A stretch of 64,000 nt of DNA from Xanthomonas translucens pv. cerealis. Lineage in GTDB: Bacteria; Pseudomonadota; Gammaproteobacteria; Xanthomonadales; Xanthomonadaceae. The stretch's first letter is position 1. Each line of letters starts with the position of its first letter. Positions 38,577 through 49,646 of the stretch are shown in pieces. A program made the position numbers and the translations under genes. The notes below the pieces were generated by a model. That model had not been told where the DNA came from. It ran no database searches and saw nothing but the letters and a program-made list of their open reading frames with translations. Where the stretch lies: positions 2,232,001-2,296,000 of the forward strand of contig NZ_CP038228.1 of NCBI RefSeq assembly GCF_006838285.1, in the 5' to 3' direction.

Positions 38577-40721
38577 CTAGGCTTGACCGCGCGGCATGCC
38601 CTCGCTGGCCAGCAGCTTACGGAATTCGGCGGCGCTGAGCGGGTGGCTGAGCCAGAAACCCTGCCCGAGTTCGCAGCCGCGCTCGCGCAGCAGTTCGAAC
38701 TGCACTTCCTGCTCGATGCCCTCGGCGACCACGGTGATGCCCAGCGAATGCGCCATGGCGATGATTGCGGTGGTCAGGGCCAGGTCGTCGGGGTCGCGCT
38801 GCAGGTCGGCGACGAAGCTCTTGTCGATCTTGACCCCGTCCACCGGCACCTGGCGCAGGTGGCTCAGGCCGGAGAAGCCGGTGCCGAAATCGTCCAGCCA
38901 CACCTTGACCCCGGTGCGGTGCAGCCGCGCCAGCATGCTCGCAGCCTGTAGCTCGTCGCCGATCACCGCGGTCTCGGTCAATTCCAGGTGCAGCTGCGCC
39001 GCAGGCAGGCCGGATTCGCGCAGGCAGTCGGCGACGATTTCCGGCAGGTCGCCGCTGCGCAGTTGCCGCGGCGACACGTTGACCGACACGAACAGGTCGC
39101 CGCTGCCGTCGAAGCGCTGCCAGTGCGTGGCCTCCAGGCAGGCCGCACGCAGCACCTTGGAGCCGATACTCTCGATCAGCCCGCTCTGCTCGGCCACGTC
39201 GATGAACACCGTCGGCGAGATCGTGCCCAGCGCCGGGTGCTGCCAGCGCAGCAGCACCTCCACACCGACCATGCGCCGGTCCACGGTGCGGAAGATCGGC
39301 TGGTACACCAGCTTCAGTTCGTCGCGGTCCCAGGCGCCGCGCAACTCGTGCTCCATGTGCAAGCGCCGTTCCACCGCGTAGTCCATCGCGCGGCTGTAGA
39401 AACGGTGACAGTTCTTGCCGGCCAGCTTGGCCTGGTACATCGCGATGTCGCCGTTCTTCAACAGCGCCGAAGCGTCCTCGGCATCGCCGGGGTAGACGGT
39501 GATGCCGATCGAGGTACCCATGAACACTTCACGGTCCTGGATCCGCAGCGGCTCACGCAGTTCCTGCACCAGACGCTCGGCCAGGCCGGTGGCGGCTTGC
39601 ACCGCATGCTCGTCCTCGACCAGGATCACGAATTCGTCGCCGCCGAAGCGAGCCAGCAGCGCGTCGTGCCCGCCCAACTGTTCCACCGCCAGCTGGATAC
39701 GCCGCGCGAACTGCAGCAGCGCCTCATCGCCGGCCTCGTGGCCGAGGGTGTCGTTGATCCGCTTGAAGTCGTCGATGTCGGCGAACAGCAGCGCCAGGCG
39801 CCGGTGCGAGGCGCGCGCGGACAGCATGCGGTGGTCCAGCGCCTCGCGGAACGCGAGCCGGTTGGTCAGCCCGGTCAAGGCATCGGTGTAGGCCATGTGG
39901 CGCACGTCGCGGTCGTGGCGCGCGATCGCCTCGCTCATGCGCACGAATGCGCGCAGCAGTTCGCTGACCTCGTCGTGGCGGCCGCTGTCACGGCGCTCCA
40001 CCACGTAGTCGCCGGCCTCGATCTGGCGCGCGGCCGCGGCCAGCCAGCGCACCGGCGCCACCAGCGTGCGCTGCACGTAGATCGCCACCATCACCGCGGT
40101 CAGACCCAGCGCCGCCAGCAGCAGCAATAGCCAGCCCAGGTGGCGCTTGCCCAACGCGCCCAGACGTTCGTCCAGGCTCTCGCCGGCCTTGCGCTCGTAG
40201 ACCAGCGCCCGCGTCCAGGACATACCCACGCGCACCCCGCCCACGCGCTGGTCGCCGATCATGATCGGCATCGACACGTCCAGGATATCGTCAGACTCCT
40301 GCGCCAGCAGGCCATTGGCCTTGATCGCCGCATCGGCCATCGGGCCGCGCATGCGCTGGCCGTAGCCGGGCAGATCGTCGCTGCCGTCGTGGATCAGGCG
40401 CCCGTCGGCGTCGTACACCAGCACGTAGGCTACCGCCACGTAACCCAGCGCCGCGCGCACCTGGGTGCCGATCGCGTCCAGGTCGGAGTAGTACACGGGA
40501 TTGGCCAGCGAATCGGACAGCTGCCGTGCCAGGGTTTCGCCGCGGGTGCGCATGCTGCGGTCGAACAGGCCATGGATCACGTTGCCGCTGAGCGTGCGCA
40601 CCTCGTTCTGCATCGCCGCCTGCCGCTCCAACATCAACGCCAGGATCGCCATGATCAGCAACGCGGCCACGCCCATCGCCAGCAGGAACCTGGCCTGCAA
40701 TCCGAAACGCAGCCTCTTCAT
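38577..40721 (-). CDS. Membrane HAMP-GGDEF-EAL protein
   Basis: A 714-residue c-di-GMP enzyme. One span at about residues 11-30, a periplasmic domain of about 150 residues, a second span at about 195-215 and a HAMP linker. GGDEF domain with intact ARFGGDEFVIL; no clear RxxD inhibitory site before it. EAL domain with EVLLRWQHP (EVL), LHLELTET, VWLDDFGTGFS, VDGVKIDKSF and VVAEGIEQ, so all usual catalytic residues are present. Might be synthase, phosphodiesterase or both. The start overlaps the stop of the PhnD-like gene (ATGA), so the pair is one unit; the binding protein may feed the periplasmic sensor domain. Confidence 0.94.
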   Translation of the reverse strand: MKRLRFGLQARFLLAMGVAALLIMAILALMLERQAAMQNEVRTLSGNVIHGLFDRSMRTRGETLARQLSDSLANPVYYSDLDAIGTQVRAALGYVAVAYVLVYDADGRLIHDGSDDLPGYGQRMRGPMADAAIKANGLLAQESDDILDVSMPIMIGDQRVGGVRVGMSWTRALVYERKAGESLDERLGALGKRHLGWLLLLLAALGLTAVMVAIYVQRTLVAPVRWLAAAARQIEAGDYVVERRDSGRHDEVSELLRAFVRMSEAIARHDRDVRHMAYTDALTGLTNRLAFREALDHRMLSARASHRRLALLFADIDDFKRINDTLGHEAGDEALLQFARRIQLAVEQLGGHDALLARFGGDEFVILVEDEHAVQAATGLAERLVQELREPLRIQDREVFMGTSIGITVYPGDAEDASALLKNGDIAMYQAKLAGKNCHRFYSRAMDYAVERRLHMEHELRGAWDRDELKLVYQPIFRTVDRRMVGVEVLLRWQHPALGTISPTVFIDVAEQSGLIESIGSKVLRAACLEATHWQRFDGSGDLFVSVNVSPRQLRSGDLPEIVADCLRESGLPAAQLHLELTETAVIGDELQAASMLARLHRTGVKVWLDDFGTGFSGLSHLRQVPVDGVKIDKSFVADLQRDPDDLALTTAIIAMAHSLGITVVAEGIEQEVQFELLRERGCELGQGFWLSHPLSAAEFRKLLASEGMPRGQA

Positions 40722-41635
40722 TCCACTTCCAGCTTGACCTGCGCAACGCCGGCACGCAGCTGGTCCAGCCGCTTCTGCGAAGCCCCATCGACCGGGTAGA
40801 AGCCGGAGGTGCCGAAGAACTTGTGCAGCGCGGCGCTGCCCTGCGGATCGTCGGCGGCTTGCAGCAACACCTCGCGCAGACGCGCCTGCACCGGCGAGGC
40901 CAGGTCGCCGCGGACCATCTCCAGCGCACGCGGGAACGGCTCGGTACGGTAGATCACCCTAAAATCGCGGCGCAACGCGGGCGGCACACGGTGGTCGTCG
41001 TCCCAGTCCAGGTTGCTCAGCGCGCCGGCGTCCACCAGGTGCTTGTGCACGTAAGAGGCGATATTGAGTTCGGAGCGCGCGAACACGTAGCCGACCGTGT
41101 TCGCCGAGGCCTGGTCCTTCGGCGAGAGCAGGATCTCCGGGCGCAGGTCGTGTTCGAACAGGGTCATCATCGGCACCAGGTAGGCGCTGGTGGACAAGGT
41201 GCTATGCAGCGCCAGGGTCCGTCCCTGCAGGTCGCGCAGGGTGTGCAGCGGACCGTCGCGGCGCACGAAGAACACGGTGCGGTACTCGCGCACCCCGCCA
41301 CGCTCGGTCAGCAGCAACGGTCGCACCCCGCCGCGCTGTTGCAGCGCCATCGCGGTGGCCGCGGTTTCGGTGACCCAGTCGACCCGGCCGCGGCGCAGGT
41401 AGCTGCTCATCTGCTGGCTGTCGCGCGCCATCAGGATCTGCCCGGAGGTGATGCCGACATCGCGCATGCGCGGCACCACGTAGTCCAGCAATGGTTTCAA
41501 TTGCTCGTAGTGGGCCTTGGGATTGTCGCTGATGCGGCCCAGCACCAGCACCGACGGGCGCGCGTGCACGATCGCAGGCCAGCAGATCGCCAGCGCCAGC
41601 CACACCATGACGACACGCCAACGCGAACTTTGCAA
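40718..41635 (-). CDS. PhnD-like periplasmic substrate-binding protein
   Basis: A 305-residue exported protein of the phosphate/phosphite/phosphonate binding (PhnD) type: signal VVMVWLALAICWPAIVHA, then YEQLKPLLDYVVPRMRD, RRGRVDWVTETAATAMAL, RTLALHSTLSTSAYLVPM, KFFGTSGFYPVDGA. No ABC permease or ATPase lies nearby; instead the next gene, overlapping by 4 nt, is a GGDEF-EAL protein. It is probably the ligand-sensing partner. The annotated start (41635) is TTG; ATG at 41608 leaves a shorter signal peptide. Confidence 0.85.
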   Translation of the reverse strand: MQSSRWRVVMVWLALAICWPAIVHARPSVLVLGRISDNPKAHYEQLKPLLDYVVPRMRDVGITSGQILMARDSQQMSSYLRRGRVDWVTETAATAMALQQRGGVRPLLLTERGGVREYRTVFFVRRDGPLHTLRDLQGRTLALHSTLSTSAYLVPMMTLFEHDLRPEILLSPKDQASANTVGYVFARSELNIASYVHKHLVDAGALSNLDWDDDHRVPPALRRDFRVIYRTEPFPRALEMVRGDLASPVQARLREVLLQAADDPQGSAALHKFFGTSGFYPVDGASQKRLDQLRAGVAQVKLEVE

Positions 41636-41702
41636 ACCACATTCCCCATGTAGAGTCCATAAGCCTAGCCGAAAGCGTCAGCCGGCGACAGTTGTTGAAG
41701 CC

Positions 41703-41824
41703 GGGACTCGGGACTCGGGACTCGGGGGTCCATGGCACGGCAAGGAAGCGAACATACCGTGCACCACAGCAAGCGACCAGCCGCCAAAGACTAGGGCTCC
41801 TGCTTCGCCGAGTCCCGGGTCCCG
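41703..41824. repeat. Family 1 element (copy D)
   Basis: Left arm GGGACTCGGGACTCGGGACT at 41703 and inverted right arm GAGTCCCGGGTCCCG ending 41824, about 80 bp between. Sits between the PhnD-like gene start and the trmJ stop. Confidence 0.75.
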
Positions 41825-41827
41825 AAA

Positions 41828-42589
41828 CTAACTACGCGCCTGTCCCGCCAGCCGCGCCATGCGCTGCGCATCGGACAGGATCCCGCGCAACAGCCGCACT
41901 TCCTGCTCGCTCAGCGCGTTGCGCAGGAACAGCCGGCGCAGCTTGCGCATCGCCGAATCCGGCGCGCGGCCCTTGTGGAAGTCGATGTCGTCCAGGGTGT
42001 CGCCCAATTGCCCGAACAGCCCTTCCAGCTGAGCATGACTGGCCGCGGCCTCGCGGAAGCCGGGTTCCGGCGCCACCGCCGCTGCGCCCTCGCCGCGCAA
42101 GTGCGCCAGGCGCAGCTCATAGGCCAGCACCTGTACCGCCGCGGCCAGGTTGAGCGAACTGAATGCGGGATCGGAAGGAATGTGCACCGCCGCGTGGCAC
42201 AGCTGCAGTTCCTCGTTGGTCAGGCCGGTGCGCTCACGCCCGAACACCAGCGCCACCTCGGCCTGCTCGGCGGCGGCGCTCACCAGCCGCTGCGCACCGT
42301 CGGCCGGCAGCAGTTCTTCCAGTGACACGCGCCGGCTGCGCGCGGTGCAGCCGAGCACCAGCTGGCAGTCGGCGACCGCCTCGGCGAGGCTGGCCAGCAC
42401 CGGTGCCTGCTGCAGCACGTCCTCGGCGCCGGCCGAGCGCCGATAGCCGTCCTCGTCGAGCGCGCGCTCCGGCGCCACCAGCACCAGCCGCGTCTGGCCC
42501 ATGGTCTTCATCGCCCGCGCCGCCGCGCCGATGTTGCCAGGATGCTGGGTACCGACCAGAACGAAGCGGATGCGGGCAGAAGCGGTCAT
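41828..42589 (-). CDS. trmJ: tRNA (cytidine/uridine-32) 2'-O-methyltransferase TrmJ-like
   Basis: A 253-residue SPOUT methyltransferase: IRFVLVGTQHPGNIGAAARAMKTMG at the N-terminus, VFGRERTGLTNEEL and IPSDPAFSSLNLAAAVQVLAYEL forming the SPOUT knot. This is the TrmJ/LasT/YfiF-type signature; methylation of position 32 in tRNA is the best assignment. Divergent from suhB with a 115-bp gap. Confidence 0.9.
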   Translation of the reverse strand: MTASARIRFVLVGTQHPGNIGAAARAMKTMGQTRLVLVAPERALDEDGYRRSAGAEDVLQQAPVLASLAEAVADCQLVLGCTARSRRVSLEELLPADGAQRLVSAAAEQAEVALVFGRERTGLTNEELQLCHAAVHIPSDPAFSSLNLAAAVQVLAYELRLAHLRGEGAAAVAPEPGFREAAASHAQLEGLFGQLGDTLDDIDFHKGRAPDSAMRKLRRLFLRNALSEQEVRLLRGILSDAQRMARLAGQARS

Positions 42590-42704
42590 GGCAAGAAGAT
42601 GCGGAGCGAACGGGGCGTAGATGGTAAACTGCGCGGCCGGCCTTCGCGCCGGACTGTTCTTTTCCTCCGCCAAATCCTTCTCCGCCCTCTCGGGAGCCGT
42701 TGCC

Positions 42705-43532
42705 ATGCAAAAACCCGCCGTCACCGTCATGGTCAAGGCCGCCCGACTCGCCGGCAATGTGCTGCTGCGCCATATCAATCGGCTGGAAGCGCTGAACGTG
42801 GTGCAGAAGGACCGCATGGACTACGCCAGCGAAGTCGATGCCGACGCGGAGAAGGTGATCGTCAAGGAACTGCGCCGCGCCTATCCCGATTACGGGGTGA
42901 TGGGCGAAGAAGGCGGCGTGCAGGGCGGCGGCCGCTACATGTGGGTGATCGACCCGCTCGACGGCACCAGCAACTACCTGCGCGGCTTCCCGCACTACTG
43001 CGTGTCGATCGCGCTGGTCGAGAACGGCGAGCCGATCGACGCGGTGATCTTCGATCCGCTGCGCAACGAGCTGTTCACCGCCAGCCGCGGCAACGGCGCG
43101 GTGCTCAACGACCGCCGCATCCGCGTCAGCGAGCGCAAGGACCTGAACGGGGCGATGGTCAACACCGGCTTCGCCCCGCGCGAGCGCAAGCGCACCAGCG
43201 CCCAGCTCAAGTGCGTGGACGCACTCATGGTGCAGGCCGAGGACATCCGCCGCACCGGCTCGGCCGCGCTGGACCTGGCCTACGTGGCCTGCGGCCGTAC
43301 CGACGCCTACTTCGAGGCCGGGGTGAAGGCCTGGGACATCGCCGCCGGCGTGCTGCTGGTGCGCGAGGCCGGCGGCCGCATCACCGACTTCAAGGGCGCC
43401 ACCCCGGGCCGCATCGACGACCGCGGCACTCCGCAATTCCAGATCGTGGCCGGCAACATCAAGGTCAGCGAAGTGCTGCAGAAGCTGATCGTCAATACCG
43501 GGTATGCGGCGGAGTTCGACGCGAAGTTTTGA
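42705..43532 (+). CDS. suhB: Inositol-1-monophosphatase family protein SuhB
   Basis: A 275-residue Mg-dependent phosphatase. Metal ligand motifs [22 protein letters not shown] (WxxDPxDGTxN) and [17 protein letters not shown] (WDxAAG). SuhB in gammaproteobacteria also takes part in rRNA antitermination. Start MQKPAVTVM at 42705. It ends just before repeat copy B. Confidence 0.95.
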   Translation: MQKPAVTVMVKAARLAGNVLLRHINRLEALNVVQKDRMDYASEVDADAEKVIVKELRRAYPDYGVMGEEGGVQGGGRYMWVIDPLDGTSNYLRGFPHYCVSIALVENGEPIDAVIFDPLRNELFTASRGNGAVLNDRRIRVSERKDLNGAMVNTGFAPRERKRTSAQLKCVDALMVQAEDIRRTGSAALDLAYVACGRTDAYFEAGVKAWDIAAGVLLVREAGGRITDFKGATPGRIDDRGTPQFQIVAGNIKVSEVLQKLIVNTGYAAEFDAKF

Positions 43533-43542
43533 TTGAGGAGGC

Positions 43543-43741
43543 GGGACTCGGGACCGGGGACCCGGAAAAGCAAAAGCCGGGGTGCCGAGGACGATTGTGA
43601 CGCCCTCCCCGATCATTACAGCCCCTTCGTCAAACAAAAAGCCGCGCAGATGCGCGGCTTTTTGTTGCCAGGAATCTTGCAGCAGCAGAAACCCGCTCTT
43701 CCGGGTCCCCGGTCCCGGCTCCTCCGAGTCCCGAGTCCCGG
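43543..43741. repeat. Family 1 element with internal terminator (copy B)
   Basis: Left arm GGGACTCGGGACCGGGGACC, inverted right arm ending GAGTCCCGAGTCCCGG at 43741. The middle, including TCTTGCAGCAG and the terminator at 43636-43664, aligns with copy A over its whole length. Located between converging suhB and secF. Confidence 0.88.
43636..43664. terminator. Bidirectional terminator inside repeat copy B
   Basis: GCCGCGC (43641-43647) and GCGCGGC (43652-43658), 4-nt loop AGAT, flanked by AAAAA and TTTTT. Serves suhB (plus) and secF (minus). Confidence 0.9.
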
Positions 43742-43746
43742 CCCCC

Positions 43747-44712
43747 TCAGGGCCTCCGCGCCAACGCCTCCACATCCTTGGTCTTCGGCAGCAGGTCCTG
43801 CTTGGTCACCTGGAACGGGCCGATCGACAGCAGCGGCACTGCCACGATCACCGAGGACACCACCACGATGACCGCGCCGATCATGTGAGTCAGGGCCAGG
43901 CCTTCCATCGAGGTGCCGCCGTACAGGTACAGCGCCAGGGCCGACAGGAAGAACATCACCGCGGTGATCACGGTGCGCGACAGGGTCTGGTTGATCGAGC
44001 GGTTCAGCACTTCCACCGGCTCCACGCGCAGGCTGCGGAAGTTCTCGCGCACGCGGTCGAACACCACGATGATGTCGTTGATCGCAAAGCCCATCACCGA
44101 CAGCATGCCGGCCAGCACGGTCAGGTCGAATTCGCGGCCAGTGAGCGAGATGTAGGCCACCGTCACCAGCAGGTCGAACAGCGCGGTCAGGCTGGCCACC
44201 ACCGCGAACTTCCACTCGAAGCGGAACGCGATGTAGATCAGGAAGCCGACCAGCATGAACAGCGTCGCGTACACGCCGTTCAGCGCCAGGTCCTTGCCGA
44301 CCTGCGGGCCGACGAATTCGCCCGGCTTCACCGTCGCCGGATTTTCCGCCGTGGTCACCGCCTTGCGCACCTGCTCGGCGAGGTTGCTGGTCAGGTCTTC
44401 GTTGTTGTGCTCGCCCTGCGGCTGCAGGCGGATCACGATCTCGTTGCCGCTGCCGACGTTCTGCACCTGCGCGTTCTCGAAGCCTGCCGTGGCCAGCTGC
44501 TCGCGCACGTGGTCGATGTCCACCGGCTTCTGGAAGCTGGTCTGCACCAGCGCACCGCCGGTGAACTCCAGCGCGTAGTTGAAGCCCTTGCCGAAGATCA
44601 CCCCGAGCGAGGCCACCGCCAGTACCAGCATCAGCACCAGGGTCGGACGCCGCCAGCGCATGAAGTCGATCTTGGTGTCGTTCGGGATCAGATGGAGCGG
44701 GAAAATTTTCAT
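43747..44712 (-). CDS. secF: Protein translocase subunit SecF
   Basis: A 321-residue RND-type membrane protein with six spans; drives proton-dependent late steps of Sec export with SecD. FTGGALVQTSF after the first span, then a periplasmic domain, and LSVMGFAINDIIVVFDRVREN (the conserved D...R region) in the membrane half. Lies 95 nt after secD. Confidence 0.96.
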   Translation of the reverse strand: MKIFPLHLIPNDTKIDFMRWRRPTLVLMLVLAVASLGVIFGKGFNYALEFTGGALVQTSFQKPVDIDHVREQLATAGFENAQVQNVGSGNEIVIRLQPQGEHNNEDLTSNLAEQVRKAVTTAENPATVKPGEFVGPQVGKDLALNGVYATLFMLVGFLIYIAFRFEWKFAVVASLTALFDLLVTVAYISLTGREFDLTVLAGMLSVMGFAINDIIVVFDRVRENFRSLRVEPVEVLNRSINQTLSRTVITAVMFFLSALALYLYGGTSMEGLALTHMIGAVIVVVSSVIVAVPLLSIGPFQVTKQDLLPKTKDVEALARRP

Positions 44713-44807
44713 GGAGACGTGCTCTTCAATTTTTTAAACCCCGCACAGGGATGTGCGGGCTTTGGCGAGGGACTCGCATGTGTACGGGATATTGCGAGGC
44801 ACTCGCA

Positions 44808-46652
44808 TCAGATGGCGACGGACTTGAGCTTCTTGCGGCGGCTGTAGATCAGCGTGGCCAGCGCGCGCGACACGGTGATCGCGGTGAACATCGAGGCGAA
44901 GATGCCGATGATCATGGTCAGCGCGAAGCCCTTCAGCGGCCCGGTCCCGAACGCGTACAGGGCCACGCCGACGATCAGGCCGGTGAGGTTGGCATCGAGG
45001 ATGGTGCCGCCCGCCTTCTCGTAGCCGGCGGCGATCGCCGATTTCGGCGGTACGCCCAGCCGCAGCTCCTCGCGGATACGCTCGTTGATCAGCACGTTGG
45101 CGTCCACCGACAGGCCGACCGACAAGGCCAGGCCGGCGAAGCCGGGCAAGGTCATGGTGGCGCCGAACAGCGACATCACCGAGACCACGATCAGCAGGTT
45201 CATCAGCAGTGCCACCGAGGTGATCGCGCCGAACATGCGGTAGTACACGCCGAAGAACACCAGGGTGAACAGGAACGCATAAACCACCGCAGTAACGCCG
45301 CGCTCGACGTTCTCCGCGCCCAGGCTCGGGCCGATCACGTATTCCTCGACGAAATCCATCGGCGCAGCCAGCGAACCGGCGCGCAGCAGCTTGGCCAGAT
45401 TCTCGGCCTCGACCTTCTCCAGGCCGGTGGTCTGGAAATTCTTGCCGAACACGCCAGCGATGCGGGTCGGCGCCAGCGCTTCTTCCTTGACCCGCACGCT
45501 GCGCACTTCCTTGCCGTCGACCATGCTCACGGTCGGGATGCGCTCGATGTACACCACCGACATCAGCTTGCCGGTGTTGGCGCTGGTGTAGTCGAACATG
45601 CGCTGGCCGGCGACGTTGTTGAGAGTCACCGACACCGCCGGCAGCCCGTTCTGGTCGTTGCTGACCACCGCGCCGACCATCTGGTCGCCGGACACCAGCA
45701 CGCGCTTGTTCAGCAGCACCGGGGCGCCGCTGTCGCGCAGGCGGAACACCTTGGCCTCCGGCGGGATGTTGCCAGTGCGTACCGCGTCCTCGGCATTGCC
45801 TTCGACCACGCCGCGGAACTCCAGCGTGGCGGTGGCGCCGATCATGCGCTTGGCCTCGGCAGTGTCCTGCACGCCGGGCAGTTCGACCACGATGCGGTCC
45901 TCGCCCTGGCGCTGGATGATCGGCTCGGCCACGCCCAACTGGTTGACGCGGTTGCGCAGCGTGGTCAGGTTTTGTTCGATCGCGCCGGCGGCGATCTGCT
46001 TGAGTTCGGCGTCGGGCACGCTGACGGCGATGGTCTGCCCGGACACAGCGTAGCTCAGCGTCGGCTGCGCCTTGGCCAGCGCGGTGCGCGCGGCGTCTGC
46101 ATCGGTGCCCTCGCCCAGGCCGACCTGGATGCTGTTGTCGGCACGGCGCTCGACCGAACGGTAGGCAATGCGGTTGTCGCGCAGGGTGGTGCGGATGTCC
46201 TCGGCGAAGGCATCCAGACGCTTGTCCAGCGCCGCCTTCTGGTCCACCTGCAGCGCGAAGTGCACGCCGCCGACCAGGTCCAGGCCCAGCACCATCGGCT
46301 TGCCGCCGATCGCCGACAGCCACTGCGGCACGGTCGAGGCCAGGTTCAGCGCCACCGTGTAGTTCTCGCCCACCTGCTGGCGCAGGATGTCGTTGGCACG
46401 GGTCTGCGCCTGCAGGCTCGGCAGGCGCACCATCAGGCTATCGCCCTCCTTGGCCACCGACTTGGGGGTGATCCCGGCCGCCTTCAGCTCGGCGCTGACC
46501 CGCTCGCGCAGGGCCTCGTCGAGCTGGCCGCCGCGGCTGGCAGTGATCTGTACCGAAGGGTCCTTCTGGTAGACGTTGGGCAGCGCGTACAACGCACTGA
46601 ACGCCAGCACGATCAGGATGAGGAAATACTTCCAGCGCGGAAACTCAAGCAT
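44808..46652 (-). CDS. secD: Protein translocase subunit SecD
   Basis: A 614-residue partner of SecF: one N-terminal span, a large periplasmic region, then five spans. LGLDLVGGVHFALQVD after residue 115 matches the family; FALTMIIGIFASMFTAITVSRAL closes the protein, and ANVLINERIREELRLG is the conserved membrane signature. Between yajC and secF as in E. coli. Confidence 0.97.
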   Translation of the reverse strand: MLEFPRWKYFLILIVLAFSALYALPNVYQKDPSVQITASRGGQLDEALRERVSAELKAAGITPKSVAKEGDSLMVRLPSLQAQTRANDILRQQVGENYTVALNLASTVPQWLSAIGGKPMVLGLDLVGGVHFALQVDQKAALDKRLDAFAEDIRTTLRDNRIAYRSVERRADNSIQVGLGEGTDADAARTALAKAQPTLSYAVSGQTIAVSVPDAELKQIAAGAIEQNLTTLRNRVNQLGVAEPIIQRQGEDRIVVELPGVQDTAEAKRMIGATATLEFRGVVEGNAEDAVRTGNIPPEAKVFRLRDSGAPVLLNKRVLVSGDQMVGAVVSNDQNGLPAVSVTLNNVAGQRMFDYTSANTGKLMSVVYIERIPTVSMVDGKEVRSVRVKEEALAPTRIAGVFGKNFQTTGLEKVEAENLAKLLRAGSLAAPMDFVEEYVIGPSLGAENVERGVTAVVYAFLFTLVFFGVYYRMFGAITSVALLMNLLIVVSVMSLFGATMTLPGFAGLALSVGLSVDANVLINERIREELRLGVPPKSAIAAGYEKAGGTILDANLTGLIVGVALYAFGTGPLKGFALTMIIGIFASMFTAITVSRALATLIYSRRKKLKSVAI

Positions 46653-46708
46653 TGCAGCACCCCGCGCAACGCCACGCCGGCGCCGCGCCTAGCAGTAAGA
46701 GAAATGGA

Positions 46709-47053
46709 TCAGGCGGACTTCAGCGTGCCCTTGGGCAGCACGTTGCCGATGGCGGCCTTCTGCACGCGGATGCGCACGTTGTCGGCGATTTCCACGGTGA
46801 TGAAGTTGTCGCCGATGTCGGTAACCACGCCGGCCACGCCGCCGGAGGTGATGACCTCGTCGCCGCGACCGAGCTTGTCCAGCATCGACTTGTGTTCCTT
46901 CTGCCGTTTCATCTGCGGGCGGATCATCACGAAGTACATCACCGCGATCAGGATGATCGGCAGCAGGAACATCTGCATGCCGCCACCGGCAGCAGGAGCG
47001 GCGCCGGCGGTCTGCGCCTGGGCCACGGGAATCAGGAAATCGAGCGGGTTCAT
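46709..47053 (-). CDS. yajC: Sec translocon accessory protein YajC
   Basis: A 114-residue single-span protein: FLLPIILIAVMYFVMIRPQMKRQKEHKSMLD is the diagnostic segment. Binds SecDF. The short N-terminal part is Ala/Gly-rich. Gap to secD is 56 nt. Confidence 0.95.
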   Translation of the reverse strand: MNPLDFLIPVAQAQTAGAAPAAGGGMQMFLLPIILIAVMYFVMIRPQMKRQKEHKSMLDKLGRGDEVITSGGVAGVVTDIGDNFITVEIADNVRIRVQKAAIGNVLPKGTLKSA

Positions 47054-47181
47054 CGGTGTGTCCTATGGTTTGGGCAGCACGTTGCCGGTGAAGGCACGCA
47101 CTGCTGATTTGTCGCCGGAGGCGGCAAGCAGCCGCCGATTATGCCACGATCTCCCCTTGCCCCCGGAACGACCGTCGCGCC

Positions 47182-47336
47182 CTCCCTTCTCCCCTCGGGA
47201 CCATGGCCCCCTTCTCGGGGGAAGGTGCCGCGCAGCGGCAGATGAGGGTACGCGCGCAGCCTCGTGTGCTTTCGATGCCCGCGAGGCTGCGCCCGTACCC
47301 TCACCCCAACCCCTCTCCCGGCGGGAGAGGGGCTTT
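47182..47336. repeat. Family 3 inverted-end element (copy c)
   Basis: CTTCTCCCCTCGGGACCATG at the left, GATGAGGGTACG in the middle-left, CGTACCCTCACCCC and CCGGCGGGAGAGGGGC at the right. It lies in the 284-bp gap between tgt and yajC, inside an otherwise contiguous operon. Confidence 0.85.
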
Positions 47337-47337
47337 G

Positions 47338-48585
<1,248 letters not shown>

Positions 48586-49646
48586 GCCCCACAGCAACAT
48601 CGCATCGCCGTAGCTGAAGAAGCGGTAGCGCTGTTCGATCGCATGCCGATACGCGTCGAAGATGCGCTCGCGGCCGGCGAAGGCCGACACCATCATCAGC
48701 AGCGTGCTCTCCGGCAGGTGGAAGTTGGTGACCATCGCATCGACGCTGCGGATGCGGTAGCCGGGCAGGATGAAGATCTGCGTCTCGCCGGCGAACGGAT
48801 GCAGCTCGCCATCCTTGGAGGCGCTTTCCAGCGCGCGCACCACCGTGGTCCCGACCGCGATCACGCGGCCGCCGGCGGCGCGCGTGCGCCGCACCTGCTC
48901 GACCAGGCTGGCGCCGACGTTGAGCCATTCGCGGTGCATCACGTGCTGCGCGAGCGCCTCCACCCTCACCGGCTGGAAGGTGCCGGCACCCACGTGCAGG
49001 GTGACGTGGCCGACGCCGACCCCGCGCGCCTGCAGCGCCTCCAGCAACGGCGCATCGAAGTGCAGCCCGGCGGTCGGCGCCGCCACCGCACCGGCCTGGC
49101 GCGCGAACACGGTCTGGTAGCGCTCGCGGTCGTCCAGCCCGGGCTCGCGGCGGATATAAGGCGGCAACGGCAGGCGCCCGGCCTGCTGCAGCCACGCCTC
49201 CAGGGTGTCGGGTACGTGGAATTGCAGCACGTAGAATTCGCCGTCGCGGCCCAGCACCTCGGCCTCGCCACCGGTATCCAGGGCGATGCGCGCCCCGGCC
49301 TTGGGCGACTTGCTCACGCCCAGCTGCGCGCGCGCGCGCTGGCCGCCGAGCAGGCGCTCGATCAGGATCTCCACGCGCCCGCCACTGCGCTTGTGCCCGA
49401 ACAGCCGCGCCGGGATCACCCGGGTATCGTTGAACACCAGCAGATCGCCCGGCTGCAGCAGGCCGGGCAGATCGCGCACATGACGATCGGCGAACGGGGC
49501 TGGCGCGGGCGGCACCAGCAGCAGGCGGCTGGCGGAACGTTCGGCCAGCGGCGCCTGCGCGATCAGCTCCTCGGGCAGCTCGTAGCGGAAATCGGACTTC
49601 TTCAAGGCCGGCGCATCACAGTACGGGTGGCCGGTCATTGTAGCTG

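Noticed and set aside
8359..43741. Tandem GGTCCCC units as possible CRISPR
   Set aside because: Units are short, contiguous and in inverted pairs; there are no regular spacers or cas genes.
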